A stretch of DNA of 10,417 nucleotides from Thermoflexus hugenholtzii JAD2 (GCA_945861815.1 CAMAVV010000038.1:1-10417); one strand, 5' to 3'. Shown: positions 1 to 7,811, counted from the stretch's first letter. A program made the numbers and translations. The notes: generated from the letters alone by a model not told the origin.

Positions 1-1
1 A

Positions 2-3000
2 GATGCCCGCAACGCCGCCGCCTGGCATCGCGATGTCCTTGGCGGCTTCTACCTCGAGGTCCAGAAGCGCGACGGCCTGCCTGAGCTGAGCGTCGTCAAT
101 GAACAGCTCCTTGCCATGAGCCGCGATATGCAGCTGCCCCTTGTCGCCACCAACGATGTCCACTACGTCCACCAGCACGACCACGCGACGCACGACATCC
201 TCCTCTGCATCGGCACCAACAGCACGGTGGACCAGAAAGACCGCATGCGCATGGAGGATCCGACCTACTACCTGCGCAGCACTGATGAGATGGAGCGCCT
301 CTTCTCCGATCTGCCGGAGGCCGTGCGCAACACGCGCCTCATCGCCGACCAGTGCGACGTGAATATCGACTTCAAGAAATCGCACCTGCCCAGATTCCCT
401 GTTCCCGATGGCATGACGGCCGACGACTATCTGACGAAACTCTGCTGGGAGGGCCTGCGACGGCGCTACGGCGAACCCACCGACGACCAGCGCGCCCGCC
501 TGGAATACGAGCTCGATGTCATCAAGAAGACGCACTTCTCCGACTATTTCCTCGTCGTCTGGGACATCAGCCGGTTCGTCCTCGAGCACAGCATCTTCAT
601 GGGCGTTCGCGGCAGCGCGGCCTCCAGCCTCGTCCTCTATTGCCTCTTCGTCACCAACGCCGATCCCCTCAAGTACCGCCTCGTCTTCGAGCGTTTCCTC
701 AATATCGAGCGCAAAGAGATGCCCGATATCGATATGGACTTCCAGGACGACCGTCGCGATGAGGTCATCGACTACGTCCTCAAGCGCTACGGCGATGCGC
801 GGGTGGCGCAGATCATCACCTTCGGCACCCTGGGGGCCAAGCAAGCCCTTCGCGATACGGGCCGCGCCCTCGGCATGACCTACGCCGATGTTGACCGCGT
901 CACGCGCCTCATCCCCGTCGGCTATCGCAAGGAAGAGAAGGGCGGCATCAAGGCCTGGACGATCGAGGATGCGAAGGGCCTCATCCCAGAGTTCAAGCAG
1001 CTCTATGATGCCGACCCGACGATCAAGAAGCTCATCGACACAGGCCAGAGATTGGAGGGCGTCTCGCGCAACGCAGGCACACATGCGGCTGGTGTCGTCA
1101 TCTCGGACGAGCCCCTCATCAACATCGTGCCTTTGCAGCGCGGCATCAAGGGCGCTGAATCGGGCATAAACCTGACCCAGTTCTCCATGGATGCCATTGC
1201 GAAGCTCGGCTTGTTGAAGATGGACTTCCTTGGCCTCATCAACCTCACCATCCTGCAGAAAACCTGCGCCACTATCGGCAAGCAGACGGGCAAACAGTTC
1301 GACCTTTTGCATATCCCCTTGGACGACAAAAAGACTTTCGATCTCCTCTGGTCCGGCGAAACGACGGGCATCTTCCAGCTTGAAAGCACGGGGATGCGCC
1401 GATACATCAAAGAGCTGCGGCCCTCGACCCTCGGCGACCTCTCCGCCATGATCGCCCTCTACCGCCCAGGGCCCTTGGAGCAGATCCCCACCTTCATCGA
1501 TGCGAAGCATGGCAGGCGCGAAGTGCGCTACCCGCACCCGGCGCTGAAGGACATCCTGGAAGAGACCTATGGCATCATCGTCTATCAGGATCAGGTCCTG
1601 CTCGTCCTGCGGCACTTCGCCGGCTACAGCCTCGGCAAGGCCGACATCGTGCGCAAGGCGATGGGCAAGAAGATCGCCTCGCTGATGCAGGAGCAGAAGA
1701 GCGAATTCACCAAGGGCGCCGTCGCTCAGGGGCATACAACCCAGATGGCGGAGACCGTCTGGAATCTCATCGAGCCTTTCGCCGGCTACGCCTTCAACAA
1801 GGCCCACAGCATCAGCTACGCCCTTATCGCCTACTGGACCGCCTACTTCAAGGCGAACTACCCGGTCGAGTCGATGACCGCCCTGCTCACTTGCTTCCAA
1901 GGGGCAACGGACAAAGTGGCGACGACTATCACCGAATGCCGCCGCCTCGGCATCCCCGTCCTGCCGCCGGACATCAACTACGGCAGCACTGGCTTTACGA
2001 TCGACGCAAGCGAAGGCAGGCCCGGGGTCCGCTTCGGCCTGGCGGCAATCAAGAACGTTGGCGAAACGGCCATCCTTCCCATCATCAAAGAGCGCGATGG
2101 CGGCGGGCGCTATAAGAACATCGAAGACTTTGCCCAGCGCGCCCCGCTCAAGAATGTGAATAAGCGCGCCCTCGAAAGCCTCATCATGGTCGGTGCGCTG
2201 GACTGCTTCGGCCCCCGGGCCGGGCTACTCGCAAGCGTCGATCGCATCCTCTCCATCTCGCAGCAACAGGCTCGCCTTAAGGAGACAGGCCAATCGACGA
2301 TGTTCGACCTCTTCGGCTCGTCGGTCCCCGTCCCTGTCCCCGAGATCACTATCCAAGGCCAGGGCGGCGAGATCCCCCAGCAGCAGCGCCTCCAGTGGCA
2401 AAAGGAACTCCTCGGCGTCTACCTGGACGACCACCCGCTGGCGCGCGCAACGGCTCTCCTTGGCCTGGAGGTGACGCCCTGCGGCAACATCACCATCGAC
2501 ATGGAGAATCAGTCGGTAACGATCGCAGGCCAAGTCTCGGCGGTGCGCATCCTCCAAACCAAGCGGGACAGCCGCACCTTCGTCGTCGCCACCCTGGAAG
2601 ACCTCAACGGCAAGGTGGAAGTGAACGTCTGGCCGAGCACCTATGAGAAGACGGCGCAGCTTTGGCGCGACGATATGCTGCTCGTCGTCAAAGGCAAAGT
2701 GCGCTCGCGCAACGACCGCCTCTCCGTCGCCTGCGACAGCGTCGAGCCGCTGGATGCCGTCATCGGCGGCAGGGACGCAGGCGCGCAAGTCGTGCTGGAA
2801 GAGCCTCCCATCGCATCGGTGGAGGCTGACCCTGTCGCCGCCGTTGACCAGATCGTTCAAGCGCCGCCACCGCCAAAGGCCGAGCAAAAGACGGCACTGC
2901 GCAACGGGAACGGCCACGCGAACGGCAACGGCGCATACAAAAAACCTGCGGTAAAGACAACGCCCAAGGCCCTAACAATCACCCTGCAAGAAACTGACGA

Positions 3001-3202
3001 TTCTGACAAAGACATCAAGCGGCTCTTTGAGATTCGCAGCATCATTCACTCAAAGCCGGGCCAGGACGCAGTCCTACTCGCCATCGTGAGAGCAGATGGC
3101 GAACGAACGACGATTGAACTACAAGACAAAACCACCTGCGATACCGACGTGCTCAACCGCATCGCCGCGCTCATCGGGCACGAAGCGATCCAGGTGGCAT
3201 AG
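2..3202 (+). CDS. dnaE: DNA polymerase III subunit alpha (5' partial)
   Basis: This is the catalytic subunit of the replicative DNA polymerase (C-family). The reading frame is open from the left edge (codon phase starts at base 2), so the N-terminal part of the PHP domain is missing. The first ATG at 116 is internal: the residues before it already match the family, and ATNDVHY, the end of the PHP domain, follows shortly after. Polymerase active-site motifs are intact: PDIDMDF at about 722-742 (its first two Asp match the E. coli catalytic pair) and MDFLGL at about 1220-1237 (third Asp, codon 1223). GTHAAGVVIS, GIFQLES and AFNKAHS motifs are also present. A QSTMF clamp-binding-like motif lies at 2291-2305. 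An OB-fold follows at about 2510-2750, then an Asn/Gly-rich, low-complexity linker at about 2865-2960 and a small C-terminal domain. About 1,066 residues are visible. Two small genes follow in the same direction. Confidence 0.97.
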   Translation, partial: DARNAAAWHRDVLGGFYLEVQKRDGLPELSVVNEQLLAMSRDMQLPLVATNDVHYVHQHDHATHDILLCIGTNSTVDQKDRMRMEDPTYYLRSTDEMERLFSDLPEAVRNTRLIADQCDVNIDFKKSHLPRFPVPDGMTADDYLTKLCWEGLRRRYGEPTDDQRARLEYELDVIKKTHFSDYFLVVWDISRFVLEHSIFMGVRGSAASSLVLYCLFVTNADPLKYRLVFERFLNIERKEMPDIDMDFQDDRRDEVIDYVLKRYGDARVAQIITFGTLGAKQALRDTGRALGMTYADVDRVTRLIPVGYRKEEKGGIKAWTIEDAKGLIPEFKQLYDADPTIKKLIDTGQRLEGVSRNAGTHAAGVVISDEPLINIVPLQRGIKGAESGINLTQFSMDAIAKLGLLKMDFLGLINLTILQKTCATIGKQTGKQFDLLHIPLDDKKTFDLLWSGETTGIFQLESTGMRRYIKELRPSTLGDLSAMIALYRPGPLEQIPTFIDAKHGRREVRYPHPALKDILEETYGIIVYQDQVLLVLRHFAGYSLGKADIVRKAMGKKIASLMQEQKSEFTKGAVAQGHTTQMAETVWNLIEPFAGYAFNKAHSISYALIAYWTAYFKANYPVESMTALLTCFQGATDKVATTITECRRLGIPVLPPDINYGSTGFTIDASEGRPGVRFGLAAIKNVGETAILPIIKERDGGGRYKNIEDFAQRAPLKNVNKRALESLIMVGALDCFGPRAGLLASVDRILSISQQQARLKETGQSTMFDLFGSSVPVPVPEITIQGQGGEIPQQQRLQWQKELLGVYLDDHPLARATALLGLEVTPCGNITIDMENQSVTIAGQVSAVRILQTKRDSRTFVVATLEDLNGKVEVNVWPSTYEKTAQLWRDDMLLVVKGKVRSRNDRLSVACDSVEPLDAVIGGRDAGAQVVLEEPPIASVEADPVAAVDQIVQAPPPPKAEQKTALRNGNGHANGNGAYKKPAVKTTPKALTITLQETDDSDKDIKRLFEIRSIIHSKPGQDAVLLAIVRADGERTTIELQDKTTCDTDVLNRIAALIGHEAIQVA

Positions 3203-3224
3203 CCTCAGAAGCGGAGGAGGAGAG

Positions 3225-3623
3225 ATGAAGCTCGGAGCAATCGTGGCGCCCGCGCCACAAGGCACAAACGTCGAATGGACCGCCACCATCCTCCCGATAC
3301 GCCGCTATCGTGACATCCCTGCCTTCCTCTCGCTGAGCATGAAGATTGCGAAACAGGCAAAGCGGGCGAAAGGGTCTGTACGATACGCGCTGAAAACGGA
3401 TATGCCAAAGAAGCGCTTCTGGACGGTTTCCGTGTGGCAAGACCGGGCATCCATGCGCGCCTTTGTCCAAGCGGAGCCACACGCCACGGCGGTGAAAAAG
3501 TTCGCGGGATGGGCCGCTGACGGCGCTGCTTTTGCCGAATGGACAGGGCCGGATAAGAAGGTCGATTGGAAAGAAGTCCTCGAAAAGCTGGAGAAGCCGA
3601 CGTTCCGCTTTCAAAAGAAATAG
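3225..3623 (+). CDS. Small dimeric alpha/beta-barrel-like protein (DUF3291/ABM-like)
   Basis: A 132-residue soluble protein with no signal peptide or membrane segment. The ATG at 3225 is chosen because a strong AGGAGG lies just upstream (about 3214-3219). A longer frame from 3096 would overlap the dnaE end and has no such support. The central segment (FWTVSVWQD, then RAFV and a PHATAVKKF stretch) resembles the ferredoxin-like dimeric alpha/beta-barrel proteins of the DUF3291/antibiotic-biosynthesis-monooxygenase group, in which a beta strand with WT-S-W is followed by a helix carrying a His. The family link is from pattern recognition only, and the substrate is unknown. It starts 22 nt after dnaE and ends 3 nt before the next gene, so co-transcription is likely. 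Confidence 0.7.
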   Translation: MKLGAIVAPAPQGTNVEWTATILPIRRYRDIPAFLSLSMKIAKQAKRAKGSVRYALKTDMPKKRFWTVSVWQDRASMRAFVQAEPHATAVKKFAGWAADGAAFAEWTGPDKKVDWKEVLEKLEKPTFRFQKK

Positions 3624-3626
3624 AGC

Positions 3627-3860
3627 ATGCAGCCCAAGTGGGTTCCCCTGGTCACCGCGCCCAACTCCATCCTCGCCGAGAACTGGGCGGAGATCCTTCG
3701 CAACAACGGCATCCCCGCCATCGCTCGCCGTGACGCCGAGCCGTCCTTTGTTGGCGTAGGCGTCATCCCTGTGCGCGTGATGGTGCCACAAGAGCGCCAG
3801 GCAGCAGCGAAGGAATTGTTCGAGCGGATCGTCGGGCCGTGGGAGGAGTCAGATAAATAA
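3627..3860 (+). CDS. DUF2007-like putative signal-transducing protein
   Basis: A 77-residue protein starting 3 nt after the stop of the upstream gene, so translational coupling is likely; its own Shine-Dalgarno is weak. The pattern is that of PF09413/DUF2007: an N-terminal strand (WVPLVTAPN), a helix with AENWAEIL, then NNGIPAIARRD, a glycine/valine-rich strand (VGVGVIPVRVMV) and a helix ending in ELFERIVG. This is a small ferredoxin-like fold annotated as putative signal transducing, sometimes found joined to zinc-ribbon proteins. No zinc ligands are present here. The real function is unknown, and association with dnaE is only by position. Confidence 0.75.
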   Translation: MQPKWVPLVTAPNSILAENWAEILRNNGIPAIARRDAEPSFVGVGVIPVRVMVPQERQAAAKELFERIVGPWEESDK

Positions 3861-3900
3861 TACCGTTTTGCCCGGCGGATGCTCTGGAGCAGAGCGGCTC
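3861..3900. other. Short convergent intergenic spacer
   Basis: These 40 nt separate two convergent genes. They hold a short 5-bp inverted repeat, GCTCT (3881-3885) and AGAGC (3891-3895), with a 5-nt loop. It lacks a T-tract on either strand, so it is at best a weak bidirectional terminator candidate. Confidence 0.3.
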
Positions 3901-4545
3901 TTACGGCTCGCTCCTATCCCAGCCTTCGAGAATCCAGTACCCAACGCGGGGCAAGTTAACAACCGTAGCTAGTCCTTGAGCACGCTTCAGCCGTTGGATG
4001 TTGTAAAGATGGGTTATCGCTTCAAAGTATATGTGTTGAAACGTGGCCTCGATAGTTATTAACTCGGTCAAGCCATCACCCGAAACCGTCAAACCAATCG
4101 GGTGGGCGCGCCGTATCACATCGGTGTATTCGTCCGTCGGATATGTATAGGTGTGGCTCCTTAAGAACCCAACCGTATGGTTTCGCAGCACACTTTGGGC
4201 TAAGTCTATTCCATGCCGTAGCTTCTCCATGATTTCGGGCAATTCTCGATAGGGCCTTTCATCTATGCGGTTGTCGTAATCCGGCTGGGTAAAACCGTAT
4301 AGAGGGCCATCGTGAGGGAAGAGCGTCTTTCCCCATCTGAGCAACAACCATCGGTAAATAATCGACGCTACATGATCTAGTTGGCGGCGGATGCTCCACC
4401 CACTCCAGCTCCAACGATCGGAAATGAAGTCGAGATGAGCAGCGTCCAGCCCTTCGACCTCAGAAACTATCAAAGCATATAGACCCTTATACTCGGGAAA
4501 ACTCAAGGTTCCAGGTGAGTTATCGGAAATCCGTGGGGTAGTCAT
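3901..4545 (-). CDS. DinB-like four-helix metal-binding protein
   Basis: A 214-residue protein from the ATG at 4545; a longer frame begins with TTG at 4578. It resembles the DinB/DfsB superfamily: an N-terminal helix, then WSWSGWSIRRQLDHVASIIYRW, where His58 sits in the usual Q-x-x-H position of helix 2. Near the C-terminus is FQHIYFEAITHLYNIQR, with His171, Glu175 and His179. The family usually uses three His to bind a divalent metal, so the spacing here is somewhat divergent. Members include thiol-dependent transferases and many proteins of unknown role. It is the last gene of a minus-strand row, 40 nt after ogt. Base composition is about 45-50% GC by sample rows, against 60-65% for its neighbours, and it uses AT-ending codons freely. 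This suggests acquisition from another genome. Confidence 0.65.
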   Translation of the reverse strand: MTTPRISDNSPGTLSFPEYKGLYALIVSEVEGLDAAHLDFISDRWSWSGWSIRRQLDHVASIIYRWLLLRWGKTLFPHDGPLYGFTQPDYDNRIDERPYRELPEIMEKLRHGIDLAQSVLRNHTVGFLRSHTYTYPTDEYTDVIRRAHPIGLTVSGDGLTELITIEATFQHIYFEAITHLYNIQRLKRAQGLATVVNLPRVGYWILEGWDRSEP

Positions 4546-4585
4546 TTCCCGATTCCTGCGCCTCTGCAGAAAAAGCAATGCCTTC

Positions 4586-5104
4586 CTACGCCGCCAGCCT
4601 CGCGCCTTCCATCTCCAGCATCCGCTGCTTCATCTGCAACCCGCCGCCGAATCCCACGAGCGCGCCATCGCTGCCCACCACCCGGTGGCACGGCACGATG
4701 ATGCAGACGGGATTCGCCGCCATCGTTGCGCCAACTGCGCGCGCCGCAAGGGGCCGTCCAACTTTCGAGGCGACCTCCCGGTAGCTCATCACGTCGCCGC
4801 GCGGGATCCTGCGCACCGCGTTCATCACCCTGCGGCGAAAAGGTGTCGTTCGTGAAAGGTCTAGCGGCACATCGCTAAAGTCCACAGCCTCGCCCGCAAA
4901 GTAGCGCATCAGCCTGGGCATGAGACTCGCGAACGGCGCGCTATCGAGTACGGCAAAGCCAGTGAGTTCCCGTGCAACTTCGCTGAGCGCATCCTTCTCG
5001 CGGTCGAAGGGGAGCGTCAAGCGGACAAGACCCTCGTCTGAGCCAACCAGAGCGATGCATCCCCAGGGTGTGAGCTGTGTGGTGTACCAACGTGTAGGTT
5101 GCAT
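4586..5104 (-). CDS. ogt: Methylated-DNA--[protein]-cysteine S-methyltransferase
   Basis: A suicidal DNA-repair protein that transfers the alkyl group from O6-alkylguanine (and O4-alkylthymine) to its own cysteine. The signature VPCHRVVGSDGALVGFGGG is present, with acceptor Cys139, and the upstream GDVMSYREVASKVGRPLAARAVG segment is the DNA-recognition helix-turn-helix region with the conserved Arg finger in AARAVG. The N-terminal ribonuclease-like domain is present, so this is a full-length Ogt/MGMT of 172 aa with no Ada regulatory domain. Start choice is uncertain: TTG (5110), GTG (5107) and ATG (5104) are consecutive codons, and an AGGAAG lies 6 nt from the TTG and 12 nt from the ATG. It lies between moxR and the DinB-like gene on the same strand. 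Confidence 0.95.
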   Translation of the reverse strand: MQPTRWYTTQLTPWGCIALVGSDEGLVRLTLPFDREKDALSEVARELTGFAVLDSAPFASLMPRLMRYFAGEAVDFSDVPLDLSRTTPFRRRVMNAVRRIPRGDVMSYREVASKVGRPLAARAVGATMAANPVCIIVPCHRVVGSDGALVGFGGGLQMKQRMLEMEGARLAA

Positions 5105-5158
5105 CACCAACCCCGACTTCCTACGTTCCTGACTTCCTTGACCCTTGCTCCTCGCTCC

Positions 5159-6121
5159 CTACGACCGCACCTTATCCCGCGGGCGCGCGCCTGGCACCGG
5201 CACCTGGTCGAGGATCGCCCCAAGAATAGAGCGGCCCGTCACGTCCTTCATGCGCGAGGCTGGATTCACCAAGAGGCGGTGGGCCAGCACCGGCTCTGCC
5301 AGCGCCTTCACATCGTCGGGCGTCACATAGTCCCGGTCCTGCAGGAGAGCGCGCGCCTGGGCGGCGCGGAAGAGATTCAGGGAGCCGCGCGGCGATGCGC
5401 CGAGGTAAACGGCCTCATGGCGGCGCGTAGCTTCAGCGAGGGAGACGATATAGCTCTTGATAAGAGTGTCCACATAGAGATCGCGCACCGCACTCTGAAT
5501 TGAGATCAGTTCGTCGGCGGAGGCGACGGGCGTCAGGGAGTCCACAGGGTGCGTCTTCTGCTGCATCTCCAAAATCTGCACCTCGGCGGCGGCGCTGGGG
5601 TAGCCCATGGAGATGCGCAGGAAGAAGCGGTCCAGCTGGGCTTCAGGAAGCGGGAACGTCCCTTCGTACTCGATGGGGTTCTGCGTCGCCAGCACGATGA
5701 AGGGTTGCGGCATCTTGTGCGGTATGCCGTCCACGGTGACCTGCTGCTCCTCCATTACCTCCAGCAGCGCCGACTGCGTCTTTGGCGTGGCGCGGTTGAT
5801 CTCATCGGCCAGCACCACCTGCGCCAGGATCGGGCCAGGGCGGAATTCGAAGTCGCCCGACTTTTGGTTGTAGATGGAGACGCCGGTGATGTCGGTTGGC
5901 AGCATGTCCGGGGTGAACTGGATGCGCTTGAAGGTGCAGCTGATAGAACGGGCGAGGCTCTTCGCCATCATCGTCTTGCCCACTCCAGGCACGTCCTCGA
6001 TCAGGGCGTGGCCGCGGCAGATGAGGGCGATGAGCGCAAGCTCGACTTCCGGACGCTTGCCGATGATGACTTTTTCGACGTTTGCGATGACCCTATCGGC
6101 AATGGCCTTGGCGTTCGTCAA
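5159..6121 (-). CDS. MoxR-family AAA+ ATPase
   Basis: An AAA+ ATPase of the MoxR/RavA clade, thought to act as a chaperone for activation or metal/cofactor loading of partner proteins, often ones with VWA domains. Walker A is EDVPGVGKT (residues 42-50), Walker B is VVLADE (102-107) followed by INRA, sensor 1 is LATQNP (Asn148), and the family motif GTFPLPEAQLDRF is present. A GASPRG sensor-2 motif lies near the C-terminal lid. I chose the TTG at 6121 (320 aa, normal length): GGAGG lies 5 nt upstream (6127-6131), and the in-frame ATG at 6163 overlaps a promoter-like TGCTATAAT and has no Shine-Dalgarno. The usual neighbours (DUF58/VWA, transglutaminase) are not downstream in this window. Confidence 0.9.
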   Translation of the reverse strand: MTNAKAIADRVIANVEKVIIGKRPEVELALIALICRGHALIEDVPGVGKTMMAKSLARSISCTFKRIQFTPDMLPTDITGVSIYNQKSGDFEFRPGPILAQVVLADEINRATPKTQSALLEVMEEQQVTVDGIPHKMPQPFIVLATQNPIEYEGTFPLPEAQLDRFFLRISMGYPSAAAEVQILEMQQKTHPVDSLTPVASADELISIQSAVRDLYVDTLIKSYIVSLAEATRRHEAVYLGASPRGSLNLFRAAQARALLQDRDYVTPDDVKALAEPVLAHRLLVNPASRMKDVTGRSILGAILDQVPVPGARPRDKVRS

Positions 6122-6161
6122 ATCATCCTCCACCCATGAGATAGCTGCTTGGGGTCGGGCC

Positions 6162-6170
6162 ATTATAGCA
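6162..6170 (-). promoter_or_regulatory. Extended -10 promoter element for moxR
   Basis: On the minus strand the bases read TGCTATAAT, a perfect extended -10 (TGn-TATAAT). No recognisable -35 lies 17-18 bp upstream, which is tolerated for extended -10 promoters. Transcription would begin around 6155, giving a leader of about 34 nt with GGAGG in front of the TTG at 6121. Confidence 0.55.
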
Positions 6171-6201
6171 GACGAACGGAAGCGCTCGATGGATTGCTCC
6201 A

Positions 6202-6244
6202 CCCCAGGCCTGTCGCGTCACACTGGGGCTGGATGCTCAGCCCC
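6202..6244. repeat. Overlapping inverted repeats in the divergent region
   Basis: GGGGCTG (6225-6231) and CAGCCCC (6238-6244) form a perfect 7-bp stem with a 6-nt loop. The same G-run can instead pair upstream: CCCCAG (6202-6207) with CTGGGG (6223-6228). The two stems are mutually exclusive. The repeats lie between the divergent promoters, upstream of both predicted start sites, so a DNA-level operator is as likely as RNA structure. No T-tract follows either stem. Confidence 0.4.
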
Positions 6245-6317
6245 TCCCGCCCTATCGGATATGGCATCGGGCAATGACGATTTTCGCAACGCGCGCACCC
6301 CACTAAGCCGCCTTCGG

Positions 6318-6346
6318 TTGACACTGCCTATGCGCTTTGCTACGCT
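6318..6346 (+). promoter_or_regulatory. Sigma70-type promoter of the amidohydrolase/cyclase cluster
   Basis: A perfect -35 TTGACA (6318-6323), a 17-bp spacer and a -10 TACGCT (6341-6346) preceded by TGC, an extended -10. The -10 keeps the key first, second and last bases. Predicted transcription start is near 6353, leaving a leader of about 25 nt that contains the Shine-Dalgarno at 6366-6371. Confidence 0.7.
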
Positions 6347-6347
6347 C

Positions 6348-6362
6348 CCGCCAACCTGGCGG
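6348..6362 (+). promoter_or_regulatory. Stem-loop / inverted repeat at the transcription start
   Basis: CCGCCA (6348-6353) and TGGCGG (6357-6362) form a perfect 6-bp GC-rich stem with a 3-nt loop. It sits directly after the -10 box and 3 nt before the AGGAGG. It could be an operator half-site pair over the start of transcription or, if included in the RNA, a 5' stem near the ribosome binding site. Confidence 0.45.
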
Positions 6363-6377
6363 CTCAGGAGGGATAGG

Positions 6378-7787
6378 ATGTCGAAAAACGGTGGTGCGGC
6401 CAACGGCAAAATGACCAAGAAGTTCCCTGTCTTCGACTGCGACGCCCACATTAACGACCCGCTTAAGATTTGGGAGTACGTCGAGCCGAAGTACAAGGAC
6501 CTCGTCCAACAGTCCTACTGGCGCAACGATAAGCAGGCCATCCTCAACGGGAAGAAAAAGGTCATCGGCGGCGCGCGCTACGAGTTCTTCCCCGGCTTCA
6601 ACCCTATCTGCATCTCCGGCCCCGGGATGACCAAGCCCATCAAGCGCAAGCTGATCTTCACCCCGCTTTCGGAAGAGCAGAAGGACTACCTGGAGCACCA
6701 GGGCGCATACGACCCCCACGCCCGCATCAAAGACCTGGACCTGATGGGCATCGACGCCGTCATGGTCATCCCCACGCTCCTCGTGGGCCACTATCCCTTC
6801 ATCGAGAATGCCGATGGCGCATATGCCCTGGCCCGCGCCTACAACAACTGGGCCGACGACTTTTGCAGCGTGAACCGCGAGCGCCTTCACGCCGCAGGCT
6901 GGCTCCCGGTGCAGAACGCCGAATATGCCGTCGATGAGCTGCGCCGCCTCGCCAAGATGGGCGTCCGCGTCGCCCTCGTGCGCCCCATAGACGCCCAAGG
7001 CAACTACCCGAACAAGGTCTACCCCAGCTGGGGCGGCATCAACTGGGACAAGGTCTACCGCGCCTTCGAAGAGACGGACACCGTGGTGGGCATGCACACC
7101 TTCCCCACCACCACCGGCGTGGCTTCCACCGATAAGCCGATGTTCACCCCAGGAGAGCTTATCGACCTGACCGCCCACGGCCAGGGCATGGCCCAGGGCA
7201 TCAACTCCCAGACCCTGAGCTTCATCTACGAAGCGACGGTCTGGCTTGCCCAAGTCCTCCTCTCCGGCTTCCTCGAGCGCTACCCCAAGCTCAAGATGTC
7301 CATCCTGGAATCGAACTCCACCTGGCTCCCCGGCATCCTCGAGCGCCTCGACCGCTACTTCATGCTCTACGCCAGCCAGCGCACCTTTCCTGTCAAGCGC
7401 CTGCCCAGCGAGGCCTTCTACGAGCAGATGTTCATCTCCTTCGAATCGGACGAGACGCCCATGTTCCGCCAGTGGGACAAGTTCGAGAACGTCGCAGTCT
7501 GGGCCTCTGACTCCTACCACCATGACGGCTCAGACTCGTGGAGCGCGATCAGCGAGATGAACGACGTCGAAGTGCCGGAGGCGGTGCAGGCCAAGATGCT
7601 GGGCGGCAACGCCTATCGCATGTACCGCATCGAGCCGAAGGTCTTCGTCCACGAGCAGATGCCCATCGAGCGTCCCGGCTGGTTCCCCAAGCCTGCGGAA
7701 CTCGACGAGTTCGTCCGTGTGCAGAAAGACCCGAAGCTGGCCCGGGAGTACATGGCGAAGATGATGGCGGCCCGCGCCGGCCATTAG
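6378..7787 (+). CDS. Amidohydrolase family 2 (PF04909) metal-dependent hydrolase/decarboxylase
   Basis: A TIM-barrel amidohydrolase of 469 residues. The ATG at 6378 is preceded by AGGAGG with 6-nt spacing; an upstream open frame to 5874 is antisense to moxR and lies before the promoter, so it is not coding. Candidate metal ligands are DCDAHI (Asp22, His24), His240 in VVGMHTFP, Glu311 in ILESNSTW and Asp378 in WASDSYHHDG, the SD-Y-H variant of the family motif. ARAYNNWADDF and FLERYPKLKMSILES are typical of the DADSHVxEP-type branch. Family members include ACMSD, gamma-resorcylate decarboxylase and LigW-type decarboxylases and hydratases; the substrate here is unknown. It is the first gene of the cluster and is paralogous to the next gene. 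Confidence 0.88.
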   Translation: MSKNGGAANGKMTKKFPVFDCDAHINDPLKIWEYVEPKYKDLVQQSYWRNDKQAILNGKKKVIGGARYEFFPGFNPICISGPGMTKPIKRKLIFTPLSEEQKDYLEHQGAYDPHARIKDLDLMGIDAVMVIPTLLVGHYPFIENADGAYALARAYNNWADDFCSVNRERLHAAGWLPVQNAEYAVDELRRLAKMGVRVALVRPIDAQGNYPNKVYPSWGGINWDKVYRAFEETDTVVGMHTFPTTTGVASTDKPMFTPGELIDLTAHGQGMAQGINSQTLSFIYEATVWLAQVLLSGFLERYPKLKMSILESNSTWLPGILERLDRYFMLYASQRTFPVKRLPSEAFYEQMFISFESDETPMFRQWDKFENVAVWASDSYHHDGSDSWSAISEMNDVEVPEAVQAKMLGGNAYRMYRIEPKVFVHEQMPIERPGWFPKPAELDEFVRVQKDPKLAREYMAKMMAARAGH

Positions 7788-7811
7788 TCCAGCCTTCCAT
7801 CGCCTCGTGAA

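Noticed and set aside
2865..2960. Asn/Gly and Pro-rich segment in dnaE as a tandem repeat or frameshift
   Set aside because: The frame stays open and a conserved-looking C-terminal domain follows, so it is best read as a flexible linker.
3171..3791. 206-codon minus-strand open frame
   Set aside because: It lies opposite two better supported plus-strand genes that have Shine-Dalgarno or coupling signals and family resemblance.
3881..3895. Hairpin between convergent genes as an intrinsic terminator
   Set aside because: The stem is only 5 bp and has no T-tract in either direction.
5549..6139. 196-codon plus-strand open frame
   Set aside because: It lies entirely opposite moxR, whose AAA+ motifs are unambiguous.
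5874..6377. In-frame 168-codon N-terminal extension of the first amidohydrolase
   Set aside because: It is antisense to the moxR Walker A region, spans the divergent promoters, and does not resemble the family. The ATG at 6378 has a strong Shine-Dalgarno and gives a normal N-terminus.
6303..7523. 406-codon open frame on the minus strand
   Set aside because: It is fully antisense to the first amidohydrolase. Long antisense frames are expected in GC-rich codon-biased genes, and its translation shows no family motifs.
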